Shown piece after piece: positions 1-5,228 of a stretch of 5,228 nucleotides of DNA (position 1 is its first letter; each line of letters opens with the position of its first letter). Origin of the DNA: Opitutaceae bacterium (GTDB taxonomy: Bacteria; Verrucomicrobiota; Verrucomicrobiia; Opitutales; Opitutaceae); assembly GCA_003168315.1 (NCBI GenBank), contig PMSP01000248.1:1-5228 (forward strand), read 5' to 3'. The position numbers were made by a program, and so were the translations under genes. The notes below the pieces were generated by a model. The model was not told where the DNA came from and did not search any database. It saw nothing but the letters and a program-made list of their open reading frames with translations.

Positions 1-1997
1 TCAAGATCGAGTCGCACAACCACCCGAGCGCGATCGAGCCCTTCGAGGGGGCCGCGACGGGGGTCGGCGGCATCATCCGCGACATCTTCACGATGGGCGC
101 GCGCCCCGTCCTCCTCACGAACTCCCTCAGGTTCGGCGAGCTGGACTCCCCGGCGACGAAGCGGCTCCTGAGGGGGGTCGTCGCCGGGATAGCGCACTAC
201 GGCAACTGCGTGGGGGTGCCGACCGTGGCGGGGGACGTATACTTTGACCGCTGCTACGAGGGCAACCCGCTCGTCAACGCGCTCTGCCTTGGCACGCTGC
301 GCCACGACCAGATCCGGCGCGGCAGGGCGACCGGCCTTGGCAACCCCGTCTACTACGTGGGCGCGGCGACCGGGCGCGACGGCCTCGGCGGCGCCGCCTT
401 CGCCTCGAAGGAGCTGAGCGCCGAGAGCGCCTCGGACAGGCCGGCGGTGCAGAAGGGGGACCCCTTCATGGAGAAGCTCCTCATCGAGGCATGCCTCGAG
501 ATGATGGACGTCCCGGGCCTCGTCGTCGGGATCCAGGACATGGGCGCGGCCGGGCTCACCTGCTCGACATGCGAGACCGCGAGCCGCGGCGGGGCGGGGA
601 TCGAGATCGAGCTGGACCAGGTCCCCCAGCGCGAGCCCGGGATGAACTCCTACGAGATCATGCTCTCCGAGTCCCAGGAGAGGATGCTGGTCATCGTCCA
701 GAAGGGCCGCGAGAAGGAGATAGAGCAGGTCTTCGCGAAGTGGGACCTCCACGCGGCCCACGTGGGGACCGTCACCGACACGGGCCGGATGGTCGTGACG
801 CAGCACGGGGTCGTGGTCGCCGACATCCGGGCCTCCGCGCTGACGGACGACGCCCCCGTCTACCAGCGCGAGTCGAAAAGGCCGTCCTACCTGGACGAGA
901 CGTCCGCCTGGACGCCGGAGGGATCCGGGCTCCCCGACCTGGACGCGGCCGGGGCCACGCAGGCGCTCCTCAGGCTCCTCTCCCATCCGACGATCGCCTC
1001 CAAGCGGTGGCTCTACCGGCAGTTCGACCACATGGTGCAGCACGGCACGGTCCTCCTGCCCGGCAGCGACGCCGGCGTCGTCCGGCTGCGCCTCGGCTCG
1101 AGCGAGAAGTTCATCGCGATCAGCAACGACTGCAACGGGCGCTACTGCTACCTGAACCCCCGGCGGGGCGCCCTGATCGCGATGGTCGAGTGCCTGCGCA
1201 ACCTGGTGTGCGCCGGGGCGACGCCGCTCGCGATGACGGACAACCTCAACTTCGGGAACCCCTACAAGCCGGAGAACTTCTACCAGCTGAAGGAATGCGT
1301 GGAGGGCCTCGCCGAGGCCTGCCGGTTCTTCGACGTCCCGGTGGTCGGCGGCAACGTCTCCCTCTACAACGAGTCCCCGGAGGGGGCCATAGACCCGACT
1401 CCGACCGTGTCGGTCGTGGGCTTCATCGAGGACGAGGCGCACGTCACGAGCCAGTTCGCGCGCTCGGCGGGAAACCGCCTGATACTCCTCGGCGGAGCGC
1501 CGGACGAGCTTGGCGGGAGCCAGTTCCTCGGGCTGATCCACGGGAAGAAGACGGGCGACGCCCCAAGGGTGGACCTCGCCGCCGAGAAGGCGCTCCAGGA
1601 CTTCATCCTGACCCACATCAGGGGCAGGCGGGTGCGCTCGGCCCATGACCTGAGCGAGGGCGGCCTCCTTGTGGCCATCAGCGAGAAGCTCTTCGGGGCG
1701 GTGACGCTCGGCGCGTCGGTCGACCTCGCGCAGTTCACCGCCGCGCGGCTGGACGCGCTTCTCTTTGGGGAGAGCCAGGGCAGGGTCGTCATATCGTCCG
1801 AGCCGGGGAACGCAAACGGCCTCATCGCCGCCGCCGAGGAGGCGGGAATCCTGGCCCACGACATCGGCAAGCTGACCGACGACGCCTTCCTTCGCGTCGA
1901 GACCGCCAAGGGCGCGCTCGAATGGCCGGTCGCCGAGTTGCGAACGGGCTGGGAGACCAGTATAGAGGTGGCGATGAAGCGTCCCGGTCTCTCCTAG
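1..1997 (+). CDS. purL: Phosphoribosylformylglycinamidine synthase subunit PurL, 5' end missing
   Basis: PurL makes formylglycinamidine ribonucleotide from FGAR, ATP and glutamine-derived ammonia, the fourth step of cytosolic de novo purine synthesis. The reading frame is already open at the window edge (first whole codon at 3) and gives 664 residues up to TAG. It opens on KIESHNHPSA, which lies near residue 97 in the B. subtilis protein as I recall it, so roughly 95 N-terminal residues lie outside; the ATG at 93 is internal. Numbering from that Lys, family motifs follow in order: GIQDMGAAGL (176-185), LSESQERM (221-228), GSDAG (354-358), TDNLNFGNP (412-420), GGNVSLYNES (449-458), SAHDLSEGG (546-554) and FGESQGRVV (588-596). 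These cover both AIRS-type ATP-binding halves. No glutaminase domain follows, so this is the small PurL that works with separate PurQ and PurS, neither of which is in the window. purF starts 7 bases downstream. Codon use matches the first part of purF, with frequent AGG. Confidence 0.96.
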   Translation, partial: KIESHNHPSAIEPFEGAATGVGGIIRDIFTMGARPVLLTNSLRFGELDSPATKRLLRGVVAGIAHYGNCVGVPTVAGDVYFDRCYEGNPLVNALCLGTLRHDQIRRGRATGLGNPVYYVGAATGRDGLGGAAFASKELSAESASDRPAVQKGDPFMEKLLIEACLEMMDVPGLVVGIQDMGAAGLTCSTCETASRGGAGIEIELDQVPQREPGMNSYEIMLSESQERMLVIVQKGREKEIEQVFAKWDLHAAHVGTVTDTGRMVVTQHGVVVADIRASALTDDAPVYQRESKRPSYLDETSAWTPEGSGLPDLDAAGATQALLRLLSHPTIASKRWLYRQFDHMVQHGTVLLPGSDAGVVRLRLGSSEKFIAISNDCNGRYCYLNPRRGALIAMVECLRNLVCAGATPLAMTDNLNFGNPYKPENFYQLKECVEGLAEACRFFDVPVVGGNVSLYNESPEGAIDPTPTVSVVGFIEDEAHVTSQFARSAGNRLILLGGAPDELGGSQFLGLIHGKKTGDAPRVDLAAEKALQDFILTHIRGRRVRSAHDLSEGGLLVAISEKLFGAVTLGASVDLAQFTAARLDALLFGESQGRVVISSEPGNANGLIAAAEEAGILAHDIGKLTDDAFLRVETAKGALEWPVAELRTGWETSIEVAMKRPGLS

Positions 1998-3390
1998 CCG
2001 CGCCATGAGCGATTTCGTTTCCCACGAATGCGGGGTGGCGCTCGTGCGCCTCCTCAAGCCCCTGTCCTACTACCAGGAGAAGTACGGAACGCCCCTCTGG
2101 GGCTTCACCAAGCTATTCCTCCTCATGGAGAAGCAGCACAACCGGGGCCAGGACGGCGCCGGCGTGGCCTGCGTGAAGCTGGACGTCCCCGCGGGCGAGC
2201 CCTTCATGTTCCGCGAGAGGAACGTGAAGTCCAACCCGCTGGACAGGATCTTCAAGGACCTCCTCGGCCAGTACAACGAGAAGGTCGCCTCGGGCGCCAT
2301 CCACCCGGAGTTCCCCGAGACCGTGAAGAGGAACTTCGACTTCGGGGGCGAGCTCTTCCTCGGCCACCTGCGCTACGGCACCAGCGGCGGCTACAACCTG
2401 AGCGCCTGCCACCCGTACTTCAGGCGCAGCCCCTGGGCGACCCGCAACCTCGCCCTCTGCGGCAACTTCAACCTGACGAATACGGCCGACCTGAACCAGT
2501 CGCTGATCGGCATCGGCCAGCACCCCGTGTTCGCGACGGACACCCAGGCGGTACTGGAGAAGATCGGCTTCTTCCTCGATGAGGAGCACGAGGACATCTA
2601 CCGGTACCTGAGGACGAGGAACCTCGCCGGCGAGGACCTCTCGCGCAGGATCAGCGAGGACCTCGACCTGGCGCGGGTCCTCTCCAGGGCCTCGCAGAAG
2701 TGGGACGGCGGCTACGTCCTCTGCGGCCTCGTCGGCAACGGTGACGCCTTCGTCGCCCGGGACCCCTCCGGTGTCCGCCCCTGCCACTGGTTCCAGAACG
2801 ACGAGGTGGTCGCCTTCGCCTCCGAGCGGGCGCCCCTCATGACCGTGTTCGACCTCGCGGTCGGCGACGTGAGGGAGGTCCAGCCCGGCCACGCGGTCGT
2901 CATCAAGCGCCGCGGGACGATCTCGGAGCAGCCGTTCACCCCGGCGCTCCCGCGCGCCTCGTGCTCGTTCGAGCGGATCTATTTCTCGCGGGGGAACGAC
3001 GTGGACATCTACCGCGAGCGCCAGGCGCTCGGCGGGAAGCTCGCGCCCCAGGTGCTGAAGGCGATCGACAACAACTGGGCCGACACGGTCTTCAGCTTCA
3101 TCCCCAACACGGCCGAGGTCGCCTACTACGGGCTCATGTCGGCGCTCCGCAGCGTCCGGCGCGACGAGGTGAAGGCGGCGATCCTCAAGGCGAGCGGCGA
3201 GGGGGCGCTCACCGAGCCGCTCTTGGACGAGCTCATCCTTCGCAACTGGCCGCGGGGCGAGAAGGTGGTCAGCAAGGACCTGAAGATCCGCACGTTCATC
3301 GGGCAGGAATCCATGAGGAACGCCCTCGTGAGCCATGTCTACGACATCACCTACGGCTCGGTCCGCGCCGGGGTGGACAACCTGGTCTGC
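1..3390. other. Left compositional block, non-proteobacterial source
   Basis: Across purL and purF up to the PRPP loop, Arg is often AGG (ten times in purF residues 1-456 and a similar number in purL), Glu is almost always GAG, and Tyr is nearly always TAC. From 3421 to the end of purF and through the SDR I find no in-frame AGG. The protein subfamilies in this block point away from Alphaproteobacteria. The two genes share this style without a break at their boundary, so purL and the front of purF come from the same genome. Confidence 0.7.
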
Positions 3391-3774
3391 GTGGACGACT
3401 CGATCGTGCGCGGCACGACCTCGGTGAAGATCGTGCAGATGATGCGCGAGGCCGGCGCCCGCGAAGTGCATTTCCGCATCGCCTCGCCGCCGATCACGCA
3501 CCCGGACTATTACGGCATCGACACGCCCGAGCGGGACAAGCTGTTGGCCGCGACCCACGATCTCGAAGGCATGCGCAAATTCATCGGCGCCGACTCTCTC
3601 GCCTTCCTCTCGGTCGAGGGCATCTATCGCGCCATGGGCGAAAAGGGCCGCGATCCGGTGCGGCCGCAATTCACCGATCATTGCTTCACCGGCGAATATC
3701 CGACCCCGCTGACCGACCGCATGGCGCAGGACACCTCACCGCGCCAGCTCTCGCTGCTCGCCGAAGCCAGCTAA
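2005..3774 (+). CDS. purF: Amidophosphoribosyltransferase PurF, hybrid of two subfamilies
   Basis: PurF commits PRPP to purine synthesis by forming phosphoribosylamine with glutamine ammonia. The ATG at 2005 puts the class II glutaminase nucleophile at Cys9 (SHECGVAL), implying an 8-residue propeptide removed to expose Cys. Other glutaminase motifs are HLRYGTSGGY (121-130), GNFNLTN (153-159), TDTQAV (178-183) and RDPSGVRP (252-259). The phosphoribosyltransferase part has FSRG (327-330), FIPNTAE (365-371) and the PRPP loop VDDSIVRGTTS (463-473). Residues 1 to about 461 look like the long PurF of Bacteroidota/PVC-type bacteria, with insertions absent from the proteobacterial enzyme. Residues from 473 to the LSLLAEAS end look like an alphaproteobacterial PurF tail, including SPPITHPDYYGID and DHCFTGEYPTPLTDR. 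Glu codons are GAA in 2 of 28 cases before residue 457 and in 5 of 8 after 473. I therefore treat the gene as probably artefactual in its joined form, though each half is clearly PurF. No Shine-Dalgarno is visible just before the ATG. Confidence 0.93.
   Translation: MSDFVSHECGVALVRLLKPLSYYQEKYGTPLWGFTKLFLLMEKQHNRGQDGAGVACVKLDVPAGEPFMFRERNVKSNPLDRIFKDLLGQYNEKVASGAIHPEFPETVKRNFDFGGELFLGHLRYGTSGGYNLSACHPYFRRSPWATRNLALCGNFNLTNTADLNQSLIGIGQHPVFATDTQAVLEKIGFFLDEEHEDIYRYLRTRNLAGEDLSRRISEDLDLARVLSRASQKWDGGYVLCGLVGNGDAFVARDPSGVRPCHWFQNDEVVAFASERAPLMTVFDLAVGDVREVQPGHAVVIKRRGTISEQPFTPALPRASCSFERIYFSRGNDVDIYRERQALGGKLAPQVLKAIDNNWADTVFSFIPNTAEVAYYGLMSALRSVRRDEVKAAILKASGEGALTEPLLDELILRNWPRGEKVVSKDLKIRTFIGQESMRNALVSHVYDITYGSVRAGVDNLVCVDDSIVRGTTSVKIVQMMREAGAREVHFRIASPPITHPDYYGIDTPERDKLLAATHDLEGMRKFIGADSLAFLSVEGIYRAMGEKGRDPVRPQFTDHCFTGEYPTPLTDRMAQDTSPRQLSLLAEAS
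3388..3462. other. Probable chimera breakpoint interval in the purF PRPP-loop region
   Basis: This interval contains the switch from one source to the other. On the left, the last Arg AGG codon is at 3316-3318, and residues 458-461 (DNLV) still fit the long-form PurF. On the right, Ser473 and VKIVQMM (from 3421) already fit the alphaproteobacterial form, and the first GAA Glu codon after the loop is at 3463. The most likely join is the roughly 33 bases at 3391-3423 encoding VDDSIVRGTTS, where unrelated PurF genes can be nearly identical in DNA. The frame is kept, with no stop, duplication or gap. The exact base cannot be fixed without the parent sequences. Confidence 0.75.
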
Positions 3775-3787
3775 GCCCAGCTCAGCA

Positions 3788-4525
3788 ATGTCGCCTCTTA
3801 CGGATCGTATCGCGCTCGTCACCGGCGCCTCGCGCGGCATCGGTTATGCGACGGCGCTCGCCCTGGCGCGCGCAGGCGCCCACGTGGTCGCCGTGGCGCG
3901 CACGGTCGGCGGCCTCGAAGAGCTTGACGATGCGGTGCGCAAAGCCGGCAGCTCGGCGACGCTGGTGCCGCTCGACATGCGCGACTACGACGGCTTCTAC
4001 CGGCTCGCTTCGGCTTTGAACGAGCGCTACCAGCGGCTCGATGTTCTGGTCGGAAACGCCGCGGTGGCCGGTCAACGCTCGCCCCTCGATCATGTCATGC
4101 CGGCGGCCTGGGACGAGGCCATGGCCGTCAACGTCACCGCCAATTGGCACCTGATCCGCGCCATGGATGGGTTGCTGCGGCGCTCGGTTGCAGGCCGCGC
4201 CGTCTTCCTGACCTCGGGCGCCGCCACCAATGCCCGCGCCTATGCCGGCCCCTATTCGGTGTCGAAAGCAGCTCTCAATGCGCTGGCGCGAACTTACGCG
4301 GCGGAAACAAGTTCGACGCCGGTGCGCGTCAATCTGTTCAATCCGGGCCCGACCCGCACCCGCATGCGCGCCGCTGTCATGCCGGGCGAAGACCCACTGA
4401 CGCTGCCGACGCCCGACGAGGTGGCGGAGAAAATCCTCGATCTGTGCCTGCCGAACTGTGCCGAAACCGGCAAGCTCTATGATTTCTACGCCAAAAAATT
4501 CCTGGACTTTATTCCACCCGCCTGA
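3788..4525 (+). CDS. Classical short-chain dehydrogenase/reductase, substrate unknown
   Basis: A complete 245-residue SDR of the usual classical length, a cytosolic single-domain NAD(P)-dependent oxidoreductase. The Rossmann cofactor site is TGASRGIG (12-19), Asp63 is in the adenine-contact position, and NAAVAG (90-95) takes the place of the common NNAG. The catalytic tetrad is intact: Asn115 (in VNV), Ser143 (LTSGAA), Tyr156 and Lys160 (YSVSK). NPGPTRT (185-191) is the usual nicotinamide-side loop. Arg16 in the glycine motif and no acidic residue at the end of beta strand 2 (AVART, 35-39) suggest a preference for NADP(H), by inference only. The gene starts 13 bases after the purF stop with a poor ribosome site, which fits co-transcription and reinitiation. 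I recall an SDR directly behind purF in many Hyphomicrobiales, so this link belongs to the right-hand source genome. The substrate cannot be told from the sequence, and a purine role is not shown. Confidence 0.92.
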   Translation: MSPLTDRIALVTGASRGIGYATALALARAGAHVVAVARTVGGLEELDDAVRKAGSSATLVPLDMRDYDGFYRLASALNERYQRLDVLVGNAAVAGQRSPLDHVMPAAWDEAMAVNVTANWHLIRAMDGLLRRSVAGRAVFLTSGAATNARAYAGPYSVSKAALNALARTYAAETSSTPVRVNLFNPGPTRTRMRAAVMPGEDPLTLPTPDEVAEKILDLCLPNCAETGKLYDFYAKKFLDFIPPA

Positions 4526-4545
4526 GGCCACCCGCGCTTGAAACT

Positions 4546-4563
4546 TTTCTTCCAAGGAAGAAA
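4546..4563. terminator. Inverted repeat between convergent genes, possible weak terminator
   Basis: The arms TTTCTTCC (4546-4553) and GGAAGAAA (4556-4563) are perfectly complementary around a central AA; in RNA the likely form is a 7 bp stem with a CAAG loop. It fills most of the 38 bases between the SDR stop and the der stop and abuts the der stop codon. In the der direction it is followed by AGTTTC, a very short U-rich stretch; in the purF-SDR direction no U-run follows. The stem is AU-rich, so as an intrinsic terminator it would be weak. The position between converging genes is the main support. Confidence 0.35.
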
Positions 4564-5228
4564 TCAGTGGCGGCGTTTTCGACGGCCGGCGTAGGGATTT
4601 TGTTTAGCCCGCAGTGTCAGCCTGATCGGCGTGCCGGGCAGCGCGAAACTTTCGCGCAAGCTGTTGACCAGGTAGCGCCGGTAGGTCTCGGGCAGCGCGT
4701 GCGCCCGCGACGAGAACAGCACGAACGTCGGCGGCCGCGCCTTCGGCTGGGTGATGTAATCGAGCCGCAGCGCGCGGCCTTTGACGGCGGGCGGCGGATG
4801 CGCCGACACCACCTGGGCGAGGAAACGGTTGAGCGCCGACGTGGAGGCGCGGCGATTCCAACTGGCGTAGCTTTCCTCGACCGCCGCCATCAGCCGGTCG
4901 AGGCCATCGCCGGAGCGCGCCGAAAGCGTGACAACCGGCACGCCCTTGATCTGCGGCAATAGCCGATCGACTTCGGCGCGCAGACGCGTCAACGCGCCGG
5001 CCTCTTGCTCGACCAGATCCCATTTGTTGACCGCGATGACTGCGGCGCGGCCTTCGCGCTCGACCAGATCGGCGATCCGGATATCCTGCTCCTCGAACGG
5101 GGTCTGCGAATCGATCAGCACGATGACGACTTCGGCGAAGCGGATGGCATTGAGCGCGTCCGCCACCGAGAGCTTTTCCAGCTTCTCCTCGATCCGCGAG
5201 CGGCGCCGCAAGCCAGCGGTATCATGAA
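4564..5228 (-). CDS. der: Ribosome-assembly GTPase Der (EngA), N-terminal part missing
   Basis: Der has two tandem GTPase domains and a C-terminal KH-like domain and acts in 50S subunit maturation. Only about 220 C-terminal residues are present; the gene runs off the right edge. The visible part begins inside the second GTPase domain at its G3 motif DTAG (5212-5223), continues through LRRRSRIEEKLEKLSV, and has the G4 motif NKWD (5017-5028) and the G5 motif SAR (about 4915-4923). From about 4851 down to the stop comes the KH-like domain, with DYITQPKARPPTFVLF and a basic tail ending RKRRH. The C-terminus is complete and ends in TGA. A TTG at 5209-5211 could be mistaken for a start but is an internal Leu, since the frame stays open to the edge and carries the G3 motif upstream. 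The wording of the protein is alphaproteobacterial. It converges on the SDR gene. Confidence 0.96.
   Translation of the reverse strand, partial: HDTAGLRRRSRIEEKLEKLSVADALNAIRFAEVVIVLIDSQTPFEEQDIRIADLVEREGRAAVIAVNKWDLVEQEAGALTRLRAEVDRLLPQIKGVPVVTLSARSGDGLDRLMAAVEESYASWNRRASTSALNRFLAQVVSAHPPPAVKGRALRLDYITQPKARPPTFVLFSSRAHALPETYRRYLVNSLRESFALPGTPIRLTLRAKQNPYAGRRKRRH

Noticed and set aside
93..95. ATG at 93 as the purL start
   Set aside because: The 30 codons before it are in frame and encode the conserved PurL segment KIESHNHPSA and GVGGIIRDIF, so the gene begins before the window.
491..1648. A 385-codon + strand frame inside purL
   Set aside because: It is an Arg/Pro/Gly-rich frame-shifted reading of purL with no motif; the purL frame has a full motif series over the same bases.
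3388..3462. A mobile element or site-specific integration at the purF join
   Set aside because: No recombinase, terminal repeats, target duplication or attachment-like core is visible, and the reading frame passes straight through a conserved enzyme motif.
2113..3681. A 522-codon open frame on the minus strand opposite purF
   Set aside because: It is antisense to well-supported PurF motifs, is full of Val, Arg, Glu, Asp and Ala repeats typical of reading GC-rich codons backwards, shows no recognisable domain, and crosses the chimera join.
2961..4019. A 352-codon + strand frame overlapping purF and the SDR
   Set aside because: It has low-complexity Arg/Gly/Ala composition and spans the boundary of two real genes in other frames; no domain is visible.
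3782..4555. A 257-codon minus-strand frame covering the SDR
   Set aside because: It is the antisense shadow of the SDR, whose sense frame has the cofactor motif and intact catalytic tetrad.
4567..5227. Plus-strand open frames opposite der
   Set aside because: The minus strand encodes clear Der motifs (DTAG, NKWD, SAR and the KH-like end); the opposite frames show none.

Overview
The window carries four protein-coding genes and appears to join DNA from two different bacterial lineages, with the switch inside one gene. Positions 1 to about 3,400 hold the 3' part of purL and the first three quarters of a long-form purF, both on the + strand and 7 bases apart. This part is very GC-rich, uses GAG for nearly all Glu and uses the Arg codon AGG often. 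Its PurF has the long form I associate with Verrucomicrobiota/PVC or Bacteroidota-type bacteria; that lineage is inferred from remembered families and is uncertain. From about 3,420 to the end, the sequence looks alphaproteobacterial, most like Hyphomicrobiales (Rhizobiales): the last ~117 codons of an alphaproteobacterial PurF, a short-chain dehydrogenase/reductase just behind it, and the 3' part of der on the opposite strand.

The switch falls on the purF segment encoding the PRPP-binding loop (VDDSIVRGTTS), one of the most conserved stretches of this enzyme. The reading frame stays open across it, so the gene reads as an intact 589-codon purF. Its two ends nevertheless resemble different subfamilies, and codon use and gene neighbourhood change at the same place. 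The simplest explanation is a metagenome assembly chimera joined at a short shared sequence. A real recombination that swapped the PurF C-terminus is possible but less likely.

Region by region: 1-1997 purL (start missing); 2005-3774 purF (chimeric); 3788-4525 SDR oxidoreductase; 4526-4563 a short intergenic stretch between convergent genes with an inverted repeat that may be a weak terminator; 4564-5228 der on the minus strand (start missing). No gene-free stretch exceeds 40 bases. I see no tRNA, rRNA, CRISPR array, mobile element or riboswitch.

PurF (step 1) and PurL (step 4) both use glutamine in de novo purine synthesis, and their adjacency in the left part suggests a purine operon. Der is a ribosome-assembly GTPase with no direct link to that pathway. 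The SDR has an intact catalytic tetrad but no assignable substrate. I found no new biological system; the notable result is the hybrid purF.
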